Source: Dipetalonema caudispina
Taxonomy: Eukaryota > Nematoda > Chromadorea > Rhabditida > Onchocercidae
NCBI GenBank assembly: GCA_013365325.1
Contig: JABVXV010000625.1
Coordinates: forward strand, 1 to 20,498
DNA: 20,498 bases
Reading direction: 5' to 3'
Below the pieces are notes generated by a model. The model saw only the letters and a program-made list of their open reading frames with translations. It was not told the DNA's origin and searched no databases. The position numbers and the translations under genes are program-made. Positions 19,338 to 20,498 of this stretch are shown here, one piece after another. Position 1 is the first letter of the stretch; each line of letters begins with the position of its first letter.

Positions 19338-20498
<1,161 letters not shown>

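Overview
The window is eukaryotic, very AT-rich (about three quarters A+T by eye) and almost entirely non-coding. It is full of homopolymer runs, CA/TG and AAT/ATT microsatellites and small diverged minisatellites. The two exons I can defend use short U-rich acceptors (TTTTTCAG and AATTTAG), which are typical of nematodes. With the base composition this suggests a parasitic nematode, perhaps filarial. The organism is an inference and not a demonstrated fact.

The only supported gene lies at the right end on the plus strand: two consecutive coding exons (18775-18888 and 19202-19337) split by a 313-bp intron. They encode a basic, low-complexity N-terminal stretch followed by the cap that precedes the leucine-rich repeats of LRCH-type proteins (leucine-rich repeat plus calponin homology). 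The second exon ends in phase 1, with the G that the family's conserved Asp codon would need. The remaining LRR exons lie beyond the window, past an intron that runs into a long ATT array at the edge. Upstream exons and the promoter were not identified, so the 18.7 kb to the left is long introns, intergenic DNA, or both.

From left to right: 1-3500 is featureless AT-rich DNA with a few simple repeats and an AAT array (3054-3153). 3501-3623 is a possible small exon with good splice signals. 4736-4895 is a diverged ~39-bp repeat and 6032-6057 a perfect 26-bp palindrome. 6266-6529 is a microsatellite-derived foldback, next to a GC-richer minus-strand ORF that starts like a signal peptide. 6915-7219 holds two minisatellites (33-bp and 19-bp units). 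7878-7978 and 10255-10407 look like two tiny TA-flanked, MITE-like elements. 12028-12446 is a hairpin-rich island followed by a diverged ~23-bp tandem repeat. 15179-15291 and 15815-15892 hold GC-rich hairpins and a 22-bp repeat. 17500-18774 is slightly more mixed in composition, has two identical AP-1-like sites, and leads into the LRCH-like exons.

I found no tRNA, rRNA, CRISPR, operon or recognisable transposase, and no sign of a multi-gene system. The points most worth checking are the two MITE-like elements, the minisatellite that repeats a 5' splice-site consensus, the candidate exon at 3501-3623 and the signal-peptide-like ORF at 6536-6664.
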